A stretch of 64,000 bases of DNA from WFQV01 sp964611145 (GCA_964611145.1 CAZSYM010000006.1:28903-92902), one strand, 5' to 3'; positions 35,044 through 43,831 are shown, counted from the stretch's first letter. Notes: generated by a model not told the origin, from the letters alone. Numbers and translations are program-made.

Positions 35044-36246
35044 TTAGTCCATCAATAGAACATCACGGATTCTTTCCAATGCCCAATCGATTTCTTCCTT
35101 TTTGATTACGAGAGGCGGAGCGAAACGAATCACATTTTCATGGGTTTCTTTCGCGAGAATGCCTTTCTCCATTAAGGCTTCGCAAAATCTCCGCGCTCCA
35201 CCCGCTTCGGGGTAAAGCTCGACTCCGATAAACAATCCTTTCCCTCTGACTTCCTTGACGTGTTTGGATTGAATCTCACGCAATTTTTCGCGGAAGTATT
35301 TTCCCAATTCGAAGGAGCGTTCGGGAAGTTTTTCCTCTACAATTACTTTCAAAGCCTCGCGGGCTACGGCGGCGGCTAAAGGATTGCCTCCGAAGGTGGA
35401 ACCATGGTCACCTGGGTTGAAAACTCCCAAAACTTCTTTGCTTGCCAATACGGCGGATACCGGATACAAACCCCCGGAGAGAGCTTTTCCTATTGTTACG
35501 GCGTCGGGTTTTATACCTTCGTATTCAAAAGCGAAAAGTTTACCCGTTCTTCCCAAACCGGTTTGTATTTCATCGGTGATGAAGAGAACATTGTTCTTTT
35601 TGCATATTTCGTAGGTTTCCTTTAAATATCCTTCGGGGGGGACTACAACCCCGCCTTCGCCTTGAATAGGCTCGACAATAAATGCCACTGTGTTTTCCGT
35701 AATTGCATCTTCCAGTGCCTTGGCGTCTCCGTATTCTACCGTTACAAAGCCCGGTGTGAAAGGTCCGAAGCCGTCTTTGTATTGTTCTTCCGTAGAAAAA
35801 GAAATTATTGTGATTGTGCGTCCTGCGAAATTGTTCCTTGCGGTGATTATTTCCGCTTTGTTTTCCGGCACTCCTTTTATCTTATATCCCCATTTCCGTG
35901 CCGCTTTTAGGACGGTCTCCACCGCTTCGGCACCGCTATTCATGGGAAGAATCATTTCATAGCCCGTGAGTTCCGCAAGCTCGCGGTAAAACAAAGGTAG
36001 TTGGCTGTTACGAAAAGCTCTCGAGGTTAATGTTACCTTCTCGGCTTGCTCTTGCAATGCCTTTACAATGCGAGGATGACAATGCCCTTGATTGACCGCC
36101 GAATATGCCGCTAAACAATCCAAGTATTTTTTCCCCTCCACGTCGTAAACCCATACTCCTTCGGCTTTCTCTATTACAACGTCCAACGGATGATAATTGT
36201 GAGCTCCGTATTTCTCTTCCAATTCAATGTAATCTCTCGTGTTCAT
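35044..36246 (-). CDS. rocD: Ornithine--oxo-acid aminotransferase
   Basis: 400 residues, usual length. Transfers the delta-amino group of ornithine to 2-oxoglutarate, giving glutamate-5-semialdehyde. Class III PLP aminotransferase: NSGAEAVETVLKAARKWGY, EPIQGEGGVVVPP, DEIQTGLGRTGK, PLP lysine Lys254 in TIGKALSGGLYPVSA, then GDHGSTFGGNPLA. The N-terminal EKYGAHNYHPL and YSAVNQGHCHP are specific to ornithine aminotransferases rather than acetylornithine or GABA enzymes. Monocistronic, ATG 36246 with AGGAGAG ahead. Confidence 0.95.
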   Translation of the reverse strand: MNTRDYIELEEKYGAHNYHPLDVVIEKAEGVWVYDVEGKKYLDCLAAYSAVNQGHCHPRIVKALQEQAEKVTLTSRAFRNSQLPLFYRELAELTGYEMILPMNSGAEAVETVLKAARKWGYKIKGVPENKAEIITARNNFAGRTITIISFSTEEQYKDGFGPFTPGFVTVEYGDAKALEDAITENTVAFIVEPIQGEGGVVVPPEGYLKETYEICKKNNVLFITDEIQTGLGRTGKLFAFEYEGIKPDAVTIGKALSGGLYPVSAVLASKEVLGVFNPGDHGSTFGGNPLAAAVAREALKVIVEEKLPERSFELGKYFREKLREIQSKHVKEVRGKGLFIGVELYPEAGGARRFCEALMEKGILAKETHENVIRFAPPLVIKKEEIDWALERIRDVLLMD

Positions 36247-36345
36247 TCTTCTCTCCTGAATTATTAGAATTATTTGGTCAAAAGATTTTGTTTGAAAACG
36301 AAATTTAATAACGGGGGAGTTAGTCTCAAAAGAATTTTGGCGGAT

Positions 36346-37074
36346 TTATTTATGGCGACTTTCATGTTGTAATAACCATTTTTTTCGCCAAAGCCCTCCG
36401 GTGTATCCCACAAGGTTTCCGTTTTTGCCTATTACCCTGTGGCAAGGCACTATGATTGGTAACCTGTTCTTTTTAGCCACCAGTCCGACTGCTCGTGCGG
36501 CGTTCGGAAAACCTATTTCTTTCGCTATTTGCGAATAAGAAATCGTTTCTCCGTAAGGGATTTTCAAAATTCTTTCCCATACTTTTATTTCAAAATAACT
36601 GCCTCTTAATTTGATATGCAAGTCGAATTTCTTTCTTTTGCCTTCGAAATATTCGTGTAATTGCTCGTCGGCTTTTTGAATATTTGCGTAAGGAGGGTAA
36701 AAGTAAGCCTCGTCCGGTGTTTCCCCGTCTATGAATCTTGTTCTTATGATTTCGGAGTTGTAAGTTATTTCGAAAACACCCAATGGCGTGTTTATATCTG
36801 TTATATTTTCAGGCAGCGGGTCTTTCCGGATTTCTGTGAAAGCTTCCAAATCTCCTCGAAAAAACTGCGTCTTGCATCGTGGGCATTCCCATAAAGGGGC
36901 GTCCTTGAGTTTAATGCAACCTCCCAATACTATCTTGCCTTTCTCAATTTCTTTTGAGAGTGTCGGGGTAAAATTTACAAGCCCATATATAATATTAGCC
37001 ACTCGTCTCGAACCGCAAACAGGACAAATCGACGGCTTGTGCGAATAAGAATATTCTTCCGTTACGGATATCAT
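36346..37074 (-). CDS. ogt: O6-alkylguanine-DNA alkyltransferase with N-terminal zinc-ribbon
   Basis: 242 residues, longer than the usual ~170. The C-terminal 85 residues are the alkyltransferase: ERILKIPYGETISYSQIA, NAARAVGLVAKKNR and acceptor Cys211 in PCHRVIG. The middle (about 95-155) is the Ogt-type N domain (GVFEITYNSEIIRTRFI). Residues 15-65 add two CxxC pairs (SICPVCGSRRV and WECPRCKTQFF), a probable zinc ribbon that is not part of standard Ogt. It repairs alkylated bases by suicidal methyl transfer to Cys211. The ribbon may add DNA binding or metal-dependent control. Divergent from efp. Confidence 0.9.
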   Translation of the reverse strand: MISVTEEYSYSHKPSICPVCGSRRVANIIYGLVNFTPTLSKEIEKGKIVLGGCIKLKDAPLWECPRCKTQFFRGDLEAFTEIRKDPLPENITDINTPLGVFEITYNSEIIRTRFIDGETPDEAYFYPPYANIQKADEQLHEYFEGKRKKFDLHIKLRGSYFEIKVWERILKIPYGETISYSQIAKEIGFPNAARAVGLVAKKNRLPIIVPCHRVIGKNGNLVGYTGGLWRKKWLLQHESRHK

Positions 37075-37158
37075 AATGACTTTCCTATGAAATTCGGAAT
37101 TTTGAATTTCAGTAAACTACAAAAAAAAGTGTGGAAAGTGCAAAAGAATTTTTCGGCA

Positions 37159-37195
37159 TATTTAGATTCCTTTTAATAAATTACGAATCTAAATA
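37159..37195. promoter_or_regulatory. 11-base perfect inverted repeat upstream of efp
   Basis: TATTTAGATTC at 37159-37169 and GAATCTAAATA at 37185-37195, separated by 15 bases, ending 25 bases before the efp start. It is AT-rich and two turns apart centre to centre, a common geometry for a dimeric repressor; as RNA it would form a weak hairpin. Chance is unlikely for 11 bases, but the binding factor is unknown. Confidence 0.5.
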
Positions 37196-37220
37196 ATTGT
37201 TTTAATTAAACGGAGAGTTT

Positions 37221-37787
37221 ATGGCAGATACTTCGGATTTCAGAAACGGTTTGATTATTCGGTTTAAAAACGATTTGTATGCTATTGTTGAATTCCAACA
37301 TGTTAAACCGGGGAAAGGCGGTGCTTTCGTGAGAACGACTTTGAAAAATCTGCGAACGGGGAGAGTGTTGGATAACACTTTTCGTTCCGGGGAATCCGTC
37401 GAGGTTGTTCGTGTGGAACGGCGTAAGTACCAATATCTTTACAAGGAAGCCGGTGGGTATGTTGTGATGGATAATGAAACATACGAGCAGATAACCGTAC
37501 CGGAGGAGCTTTTCGGCGACGGAAAACGCTTTCTGAAGGAAGGTGACGAAATCGAATTGCTGGTGGATGACGATGAAAACATCGTGAATGTTGAGTTGCC
37601 GATTTTTGTGAATCTCGAGGTGGTGGAAACCGAGCCCGGTTTCAAAGGCGATACAGCTACGAACGTGATGAAACCTGCTAAATTGGAAACGGGCGCTACC
37701 ATTCAAGTGCCTCTTTTTATTAACGAAGGCGATGTTCTTAAAGTGGATACGCGTTCGGGTGAATATGTCGAAAGAGTAAAAAAATAG
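37221..37787 (+). CDS. efp: Translation elongation factor P
   Basis: 188 residues, standard length. Relieves ribosome stalling at proline runs. Three beta-barrels: the KOW-like N domain with the modification loop HVKPGKGGAF (Lys32 at the tip), then OB domains containing GEYVERVKK at the end. The lysine tip implies beta-lysylation or another Lys modification; no modification enzyme is in the window. GGAGAG precedes ATG. It leads the efp-accB-accC order common in bacteria, with eight bases to accB. Confidence 0.96.
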   Translation: MADTSDFRNGLIIRFKNDLYAIVEFQHVKPGKGGAFVRTTLKNLRTGRVLDNTFRSGESVEVVRVERRKYQYLYKEAGGYVVMDNETYEQITVPEELFGDGKRFLKEGDEIELLVDDDENIVNVELPIFVNLEVVETEPGFKGDTATNVMKPAKLETGATIQVPLFINEGDVLKVDTRSGEYVERVKK

Positions 37788-37795
37788 GGATAAAA

Positions 37796-38266
37796 ATGGA
37801 TTTAAATTTTATTAAAAAGCTTATCAAGGTGGTGGAAAAATCTGACATTACGGAATTCTCCGTTTCCGAAGGGGATTTGAAAATTAAAATCTCCAAAAAC
37901 ACGGGGACTACGCAAACCGTAATTGCCAGTACTCCGAACGTTGCTGTGGCTCAACCTCAAGCACCGGCAACGCCGCCGGTGGCTCATGAAAAACAAGAAG
38001 AACCTGCCGCTTCGAAAGATGAAGGATTGCATGAAATTCGTTCTCCTATTGTGGGTACTTTCTACAGAGCGCCCGCACCGGATGCCGACCCTTACGTACA
38101 AGTTGGCGATTCCGTAGAACCCGGAACGGTTCTCTGTATTGTAGAGGCTATGAAATTGATGAACGAAATAGAATCCGATGTTTCGGGTAAAATCGTCAAG
38201 ATACTTGTGGAGAATGCAACGCCGGTGGAATACAATCAGCCTCTCTTTCTTATTAAAACGAATTAA
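37796..38266 (+). CDS. accB: Acetyl-CoA carboxylase biotin carboxyl carrier protein
   Basis: 156 residues. Carries biotin between biotin carboxylase and carboxyltransferase in the first step of fatty-acid synthesis. A short N-terminal helical segment (about 1-35), an Ala/Pro-rich flexible linker (about 40-75), and a biotinyl domain (about 77-156) with Lys120 in IVEAMKLMNEIES. AGGGAT precedes ATG. Eight bases after efp, 25 before accC. Confidence 0.96.
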   Translation: MDLNFIKKLIKVVEKSDITEFSVSEGDLKIKISKNTGTTQTVIASTPNVAVAQPQAPATPPVAHEKQEEPAASKDEGLHEIRSPIVGTFYRAPAPDADPYVQVGDSVEPGTVLCIVEAMKLMNEIESDVSGKIVKILVENATPVEYNQPLFLIKTN

Positions 38267-38291
38267 GGTCAAAAATTTTTCGGGGTGAGAT

Positions 38292-39632
38292 TTGTTTAAG
38301 AAAATTCTAATTGCCAACAGAGGCGAGATTGCGTTAAGAGTTATACGTACTTGTAAGGAAATGGGTATTCCCACCGTCGCTGTTTATTCCGAAGCGGATA
38401 GAGATTCCCTTCATACTGTCTTTGCGGACGAGGCGGTTTGCATCGGACCTCCTTCCAGTATGGAAAGTTATTTGAAGATTCCCAGTATTATTGCCGCGGC
38501 ACAGGTCACGGGAGCGGATGCTATTCATCCGGGCTACGGTTTCCTTGCGGAAAATGCTGAGTTCTCGGCTATTTGTGCGGATTCGGATATTAAGTTTATT
38601 GGTCCTACGCCCGACATGATTCGGAAAATGGGCGATAAGGCTTTTGCAAAAGAAACAATGAAGAAAGTCGGAGTGCCTGTCGTGCCGGGTAGCGATGGAG
38701 CGGTGAAAGACGCCGCGGAAGCAAAAAAGATAGCTGCCGAAATTGGCTACCCCGTGATGTTAAAAGCTTCCGCCGGTGGCGGCGGTAAAGGAATGAGAAT
38801 CGTTTGGAACGAAAAGGAAATGGAAAAGGCTTTTCAAACCGCTTCCACCGAAGCAGCGGCGGCGTTCAATAACGGGGAGCTTTATCTGGAGAAATTCGTT
38901 GTGAATCCCCGCCACGTCGAGATTCAAATTGTGGGGGATTCTCACGGTAATGTGTATGCTTACGGGGAAAGAGATTGTACCGTCCAAAGACGCCATCAGA
39001 AATTGATAGAAGAATCCCCTTCGCCGGTTCTCACTCCTGAAATTAGACGTAAGATGAGCGAAGCGGCTATACTCGGCGCAAAGGCTGTTAATTACGAAGG
39101 TGCGGGAACGGTGGAGTTTATCGTTGATAAGGATTTGAATTTTTATTTTATCGAAATGAACACGAGAATTCAAGTGGAGCATCCCGTTACCGAAATGATT
39201 CATAATGTGGATTTAATTAAACAGCAGATTGCGGTTGCGGCTGGGGAAAAAGTGCCCGACTTGCCTAAGGAAAATCCGACGGGGCATGCTTTCGAATTTA
39301 GAATTAATGCGGAGGACCCCGATAATAATTTCAGACCTTCGCCCGGGCATATTGATTATCTCCATTTCCCCGGAGGTTTCGGTGTGAGAATAGATTCCCA
39401 TGTCTATAATGATTATACAATCCCCCCCTATTATGATTCTTTGATTGCGAAGATGATTGTTTGGGGAGTGGATAGGAACCATGCAATTGCGCGTGCCAAA
39501 AGAGCTTTCGAAGAGTTTAATGTGGAAGGGATTAAAACAACTATTCCTTTCCACATGAAAGTGCTCGAAAACGAAAATTTCGTTTCGGGAGATTTCGACA
39601 CTTCGTTCATTGATAAACATTTCAAAATTTAG
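38292..39632 (+). CDS. accC: Biotin carboxylase
   Basis: 446 residues, usual length. Carboxylates biotin on AccB using ATP and bicarbonate. ATP-grasp fold: N domain LIANRGEIALRVIRTCKEMG, glycine-rich loop MLKASAGGGGKGMRIV, RRHQKLIEESPSP, and EMNTRIQVEHPVTEMI. The N-terminal Lys-containing KMGDKAFAKETMKKVGVPVVPG is present. TTG 38292 is the start used, with GGGGTGAG ahead. The carboxyltransferase chains are elsewhere; it could also serve propionyl-CoA carboxylase, which would feed the methylmalonyl-CoA route. Confidence 0.96.
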   Translation: MFKKILIANRGEIALRVIRTCKEMGIPTVAVYSEADRDSLHTVFADEAVCIGPPSSMESYLKIPSIIAAAQVTGADAIHPGYGFLAENAEFSAICADSDIKFIGPTPDMIRKMGDKAFAKETMKKVGVPVVPGSDGAVKDAAEAKKIAAEIGYPVMLKASAGGGGKGMRIVWNEKEMEKAFQTASTEAAAAFNNGELYLEKFVVNPRHVEIQIVGDSHGNVYAYGERDCTVQRRHQKLIEESPSPVLTPEIRRKMSEAAILGAKAVNYEGAGTVEFIVDKDLNFYFIEMNTRIQVEHPVTEMIHNVDLIKQQIAVAAGEKVPDLPKENPTGHAFEFRINAEDPDNNFRPSPGHIDYLHFPGGFGVRIDSHVYNDYTIPPYYDSLIAKMIVWGVDRNHAIARAKRAFEEFNVEGIKTTIPFHMKVLENENFVSGDFDTSFIDKHFKI

Positions 39633-39645
39633 AAGAGGTAAAAAA

Positions 39646-40026
39646 ATGGAATTCCCAGAAAATTTAAAATATTCCGAAGACCATGAATGGGTAAAAGTGG
39701 AAGGAAACATTGCGTATATCGGTATTACCGATTTCGCTCAAAGTGAGTTGGGAGATATTGTTTATGTTGATGTTGACCCCGAGCTTTCGGAAGTTACTGC
39801 AAACGAAGTTTTCGGTACGGTCGAAGCCGTGAAAACCGTTAGCGATTTGCTGTCGCCTGTTAGCGGAAAGGTGCTGGAGGTGAACCCGGAATTGGAAGAT
39901 GAACCGCAGGTAATTAATGAAGACCCTTATGGGAAAGGTTGGATAATCAAAGTTGAGCTTTCCGACCCTGCCGAATTGGAATCCTTGATGAATGCTGATG
40001 AGTATAAGGCCAAAATTGGTCAATGA
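39646..40026 (+). CDS. gcvH: Glycine cleavage system H protein
   Basis: 126 residues from ATG 39646, matching the family start (MEFPENLKYSEDHEWV). Carries lipoyl-bound aminomethyl groups between the P, T and L proteins. Lipoyl lysine Lys63 in GTVEAVKTVSDLLSP; GDIVYVDVDPEL and DPYGKGWIIKVE are standard. It sits 13 bases after accC and overlaps the glycosyltransferase start by four bases. No gcvP or lipoate genes are adjacent, although a GcvT/YgfZ-like gene is at 45842. Placement after accBC joins two swinging-arm carriers in one run. Confidence 0.95.
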   Translation: MEFPENLKYSEDHEWVKVEGNIAYIGITDFAQSELGDIVYVDVDPELSEVTANEVFGTVEAVKTVSDLLSPVSGKVLEVNPELEDEPQVINEDPYGKGWIIKVELSDPAELESLMNADEYKAKIGQ

Positions 40027-41027
40027 AAATTCTTTATGTCTCCGGTCTCAACCGGATGGTGCTTTTCAATAAATTAATTCCCAAGGCATTGCAGTCGTTA
40101 GGCTATGAGGTGAGCCTGTTCGATTGGAATGCCGTTTTTAAGTTTAATAAGGTCCTGAATGTACTCCCTCGAAAGAAAGTTATAAAAGAGATTAATGAAA
40201 GACTTTTGGAAAAAGCAAAGTCGGAAAAGCCCGACTTTGTCTTTGTCTTAAAAGGCGAGCCTCTTTATAAGGAAACTTTGAAATCCATAAAGGAGGAAAC
40301 CGGTGCCGTTCTTTTTAATTGGTTTGGCGATGATCCGTGGGAGTTCCCCGTTTTTTCGGGACCTGTCTCCGTGTACTATGATTTTTTCTTTACGTATGAT
40401 CCTTATTCTGTGAATTTATATCGGCGGGCGGGGCATAAAGGTGCATTCCATTTGCCTTATGCCTACGATGCCGAATTGGGGGCAAGCATTACGTTGACGG
40501 AGAAAGAACGGAAGAAATATTCTTGCGATGTGGCTTTTATAGGAAGTCTTTATCCCAAGAGGGAGGAGCTTCTTTCGGAAATAATCGATGATTACGATTT
40601 GAAAATTTGGGGACGAGGATGGAAAAACTCTAAATGCGAAAAAGCTTATCAGGGCAAGGCTCTTTACGGTGTGGAAATGTTGAAGGCGATGAAAGCCAGT
40701 AGGATTTTGCTTAATATTCATAAGGGTTTCGGAGAAGGCGTGGAGCGTTCGGGGGAGGGACTAAATCTTCGTGTTATGGAAGGTGCCGCGGTAGCGGCAT
40801 TTCAACTTTCGAATTTCCAAGCCGATATTCCCAACAGATTTGTTCCTGACAAAGAAATTGTCCTTTACGAAAATTGGGAAGAAGCGAAGGAAAAGATAAA
40901 ATACTTTCTCGGAAAAACCGGTGAGAGAAAGGACATCGGGACGGCGGCGTTTGAAAGATTGAAAAACGAACATACCCTTAAGCAAAGGTTTCAAGAGATG
41001 TTCGAAATAATTCAGAAAAACAGATGA
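40023..41027 (+). CDS. CgeB-like glycosyltransferase
   Basis: 334 residues, no signal peptide. The sequence follows the CgeB/DUF3880 pattern of family-4-like glycosyltransferases: MKILYVSGLNRMV, PDFVFVLKGEPLYKETL, VLFNWFGDDPWEF, then the second Rossmann half with CDVAFIGSLYPKREELLS, LKIWGRGWK and LNIHKGFGEG...NLRVMEGAA. Members add sugars to surface polysaccharides or spore/cell-wall structures; donor and acceptor are not identifiable. Its ATG overlaps gcvH (ATGA), so it is translated with the acc operon, an unusual partnership. Confidence 0.82.
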   Translation: MKILYVSGLNRMVLFNKLIPKALQSLGYEVSLFDWNAVFKFNKVLNVLPRKKVIKEINERLLEKAKSEKPDFVFVLKGEPLYKETLKSIKEETGAVLFNWFGDDPWEFPVFSGPVSVYYDFFFTYDPYSVNLYRRAGHKGAFHLPYAYDAELGASITLTEKERKKYSCDVAFIGSLYPKREELLSEIIDDYDLKIWGRGWKNSKCEKAYQGKALYGVEMLKAMKASRILLNIHKGFGEGVERSGEGLNLRVMEGAAVAAFQLSNFQADIPNRFVPDKEIVLYENWEEAKEKIKYFLGKTGERKDIGTAAFERLKNEHTLKQRFQEMFEIIQKNR

Positions 41028-41144
41028 AAAGAGTGGATGGTGTGTAATTTTAGTTTCCGTTATATGCAGTTTATTAAGTGTGTAACGGGAATTATAACTG
41101 ATATATGAGTTAAAAATGTATGCTCGATTGGGTAGGAGTAAAGA

Positions 41145-42014
41145 ATGGAGCAATTAAAACAGAAATTAAAGCAAGCCGAAGAATTTGAAAATTCGGGGAA
41201 ATTATTGCATGCGTTGCAAATTTATAGAAGCCTTGCCGACGATGAAGAAATTAATTCCCCGCTTCCGGTGATAAAATTAGCTCAGCTCTATGAAAAATTG
41301 GGAAGGGCGGAAGTAAGCATTAAAACATTGGAGGAATTTTTAAAAGAGAATCCCGATGATAAAAAAGCACGTCGCTTTTTCCTTCAGTTTTTGATTAAAC
41401 AAAAACAATATCAAAAAGCTATTGATGTAGCAAATTTGTTGTCTAAAGAAGATGACCCTTCTATTTATACGCTTGTGGGACTTGCTTATTATTACTTGGA
41501 AGATTATGAAATGGCAAAAGTGAATTTTGAGGCATATTTAACTTCCAAAGACAAAAATCTTTTAGCGGAAGCGTATTTTTATATTGCAAGTTGTAATTTT
41601 AAAATGGCAAAATTGGACGAGGCTCTTAAGTATATTAAAAAATCCGAGGTGCTTTTTAGCCTAAATCCCGAACTTTACATTGTAAAAGGAATGACGTATT
41701 ATGCTCAAAAGCTGTATTATCATGCTTATGACGCTTTTCGCAAAGCCGAGCTTTTGGATAGAAGAAATATGTTGATTAAAGAAATGAAAAGTAAAACCCT
41801 TGTGGAGTTGGGCGAGTTTGAAAAAGCCGAGAAAATTATTAAGGAGTTAATAGAAAACTCCTCACCTAACTATGAATATTATTCCTTGCTGGGCAAAATT
41901 AATTTGAAGAAAAAAAACAAGAAGGAAGCCAAGGGATATTTTGAAAAAGCGTTGGAAATTAATCCCCATGACGATGAATCCATAAAAGGATTGCAAGAAT
42001 CCACGGAAGAATGA
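41145..42014 (+). CDS. Cytoplasmic TPR-repeat protein
   Basis: 289 residues made of about eight tetratricopeptide helical pairs (for example SIYTLVGLAYYYLEDYEMAKVN, AEAYFYIASCNFKMAKLDEAL, YEYYSLLGKINLKKKNKKEA). No signal peptide or transmembrane helix. Acts presumably as a protein-binding scaffold; partners are unknown. It lies 36 bases before radC on the same strand but the two need not be functionally linked. Confidence 0.85.
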   Translation: MEQLKQKLKQAEEFENSGKLLHALQIYRSLADDEEINSPLPVIKLAQLYEKLGRAEVSIKTLEEFLKENPDDKKARRFFLQFLIKQKQYQKAIDVANLLSKEDDPSIYTLVGLAYYYLEDYEMAKVNFEAYLTSKDKNLLAEAYFYIASCNFKMAKLDEALKYIKKSEVLFSLNPELYIVKGMTYYAQKLYYHAYDAFRKAELLDRRNMLIKEMKSKTLVELGEFEKAEKIIKELIENSSPNYEYYSLLGKINLKKKNKKEAKGYFEKALEINPHDDESIKGLQESTEE

Positions 42015-42050
42015 ACGTCAATTTAATTCGATGTTTTATTGGGAAACAAA

Positions 42051-42731
42051 ATGAAAGTCAAAGATTTGCCACCGGACGATAGACCGCGCGAAAGGCTTTT
42101 AATGAAAGGACCTCGTAGTCTTAGCGATTCGGAATTAATTGCTATTCTGTTGCGTACGGGCACGAAAGGGAAGCCGGTGCTGGCTATTGCGAAGGAGTTG
42201 CTACGCAAAAACAATAACAGCCTTGCGATGTTGGCTTCCAAGACAGTTTCGGAATTAACGAAAGAAACAGGCATTGGGAAGGACAAGGCTGCTGCCTTGG
42301 TTGCGGCTTTCGAGCTTTCCCGACGTGTCAATTATGCGGATAAATGGGAATGGGATAAAAAAATAACCCAGCCTGCGGATGTTGCGGAAATTTTTGTTCC
42401 CCTTTTAAGAGATGAAATGAAAGAAAAATTTATTGTGGTTTGCCTGAGCAGTTCGAATAGAATAATTAAGTATGAAGAAATTTCCGTGGGCAATTTGAAT
42501 TCCTCCATCGTTCACGCCCGGGAGGTTTTTAAGACGGCTATAGATAATTTGGCAGCGAATATTATTTTAGTCCATAATCATCCAAGTGGTAATCCCGAGC
42601 CGAGCGAGGAAGATATTAAAATTACCAAAAGACTTTCTGAAGCAGGCGAACTTTTGGGCATTAAAATTTTTGATCATATTATTGTAGCCGGGAACAAATT
42701 TACAAGTTTCGTTGAAAAACACTTGCTTTAA
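42051..42731 (+). CDS. radC: RadC/JAB-domain protein
   Basis: 226 residues from ATG 42051; an in-frame TTG at 42039 is possible but homologues start at MKVKDLPPDDRPRERL. N-terminal helix-hairpin-helix (GIGKDKAAALVAAFELSRR) and a JAB1/MPN metalloprotease-like domain with metal ligands in VHNHPSGNPEPSEEDI. Despite the name, a DNA-repair role is disputed; the JAB domain suggests a hydrolase. No mobile element surrounds it, so it is the chromosomal form. Confidence 0.93.
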   Translation: MKVKDLPPDDRPRERLLMKGPRSLSDSELIAILLRTGTKGKPVLAIAKELLRKNNNSLAMLASKTVSELTKETGIGKDKAAALVAAFELSRRVNYADKWEWDKKITQPADVAEIFVPLLRDEMKEKFIVVCLSSSNRIIKYEEISVGNLNSSIVHAREVFKTAIDNLAANIILVHNHPSGNPEPSEEDIKITKRLSEAGELLGIKIFDHIIVAGNKFTSFVEKHLL

Positions 42732-42835
42732 TTTTCATTATTATATACATTGCAAAACATGTTATTTTTATCAATGTGCATTGGAAATATTTTTAATATC
42801 ATATTATTTAATAACCATTACGGGAGGTAAATTCG

Positions 42836-43111
42836 ATGAAGAAAACAAAAAAACTTTTAAGCGGGGTGGTTGGCATTGCACTTGTCGCTGGAATGATGAA
42901 CTTAACCGCTTGTGGCGGCGTTAGCGAAGAGCAAATGGCGCAGTTAGAAACTCTACGTGCCGAGGTTAAATCCCTCGACAAACAAGTAGCGTCCTTGAAA
43001 GAGGAAAAAGCAAAGCTGGAAAGGGAAATTGCGGAGAAGAACGCTAAGTTGGAACAATGCAATAGAACTAAACAGCAAACCAAAGACAATTTAGGAAAAA
43101 TGAATAAGTAA
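42836..43111 (+). CDS. Small coiled-coil lipoprotein (Lpp-like)
   Basis: 91 residues, ATG 42836 with GGGAGG ahead. Signal with lipobox NLTAC, Cys26. The mature 65 residues are one heptad coiled coil (QMAQLETLRAEVKSLDKQVA and onward), ending in Lys. The build recalls Braun's lipoprotein, but there is no terminal dipeptide Arg-Lys or Tyr-Arg-Lys motif; the last residues are GKMNK. It may trimerise in the periplasm as an envelope spacer. Followed by a LysM protein after 27 bases. Confidence 0.8.
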   Translation: MKKTKKLLSGVVGIALVAGMMNLTACGGVSEEQMAQLETLRAEVKSLDKQVASLKEEKAKLEREIAEKNAKLEQCNRTKQQTKDNLGKMNK

Positions 43112-43138
43112 AAGTTTAAAAATCAAGGAGGAATTTAA

Positions 43139-43831
43139 ATGAAAGTACTCAAATCCGTATTAGCTTTGGTCTTTGTTCTTTCTCTTACGAGCGCCGTTTT
43201 TGCTCAGCAGAAAGAAATGACCGAAGAGGAATGGCAAGCCGAGATAAACAGATTAACCCAAAAGAAAGCAGATTTAACTTCCCAATTGAATGCTTTGCAA
43301 AGCGAAGTCAATAATCTGAAAAATACCAAAGCCGGTTTGCAATCTTATGACGATTGTATGAAAGGGCTTTATGACATGATAGGGGCAACCCCCGCCGATG
43401 TGGATAACTTCAGAGCGCAAGTAAAAGCTTTGGCAGCCAAAATTGCAAGAAAAGTTTCTCCGAAGGCGGACAGACAAGCTGAGTTGGATGCCTTGAAAGC
43501 CAACAAAATAAGTGCTTTGCCTGAATTTTTCGACCAAGTTCACAATTTGTTGCAAAAACAATTGGACGCTTGGCAAGAAAAACCGAAAGAGATTCTTTAT
43601 ACCGTAATTAAAGGTGATTGCCTTTGGAACATTGCCAAGAAGAAAGATATTTATGACAATCCCTTTGCTTGGACAAAGATTTATAACTCCAATAGAGATC
43701 AAATTAAAAATCCTGATTTGATTTATCCCAAGCAAATCTTCAAAATTCCGAACTTGACGGAAGAGGAGAAAGCTCAGTACGAAAAAGTCTTAAGGAGATT
43801 TAAAGCTGCACCTCCTAAGCAAAGCAAGTAA
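43139..43831 (+). CDS. Periplasmic coiled-coil protein with LysM domain
   Basis: 230 residues, ATG 43139 with AAGGAGG. Signal peptide to about residue 22 (AVFAQQ). Residues 30-65 are coiled coil (INRLTQKKADLTSQLNALQ), a middle helical region follows, and residues about 153-205 form a LysM domain (YTVIKGDCLWNIAKKKDIY, PFAWTKIYNSNRDQI, DLIYPKQIFKIP). LysM binds peptidoglycan. Together with the upstream lipoprotein it could bridge outer membrane and cell wall through coiled-coil contact; that is inference. A strong terminator closes this pair. Confidence 0.87.
   Translation: MKVLKSVLALVFVLSLTSAVFAQQKEMTEEEWQAEINRLTQKKADLTSQLNALQSEVNNLKNTKAGLQSYDDCMKGLYDMIGATPADVDNFRAQVKALAAKIARKVSPKADRQAELDALKANKISALPEFFDQVHNLLQKQLDAWQEKPKEILYTVIKGDCLWNIAKKKDIYDNPFAWTKIYNSNRDQIKNPDLIYPKQIFKIPNLTEEEKAQYEKVLRRFKAAPPKQSK

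Noticed and set aside
41055..41090. Imperfect inverted repeat CCGTTA...TAACGG before the TPR gene
   Set aside because: Only six matching bases over a long spacer; consistent with chance.
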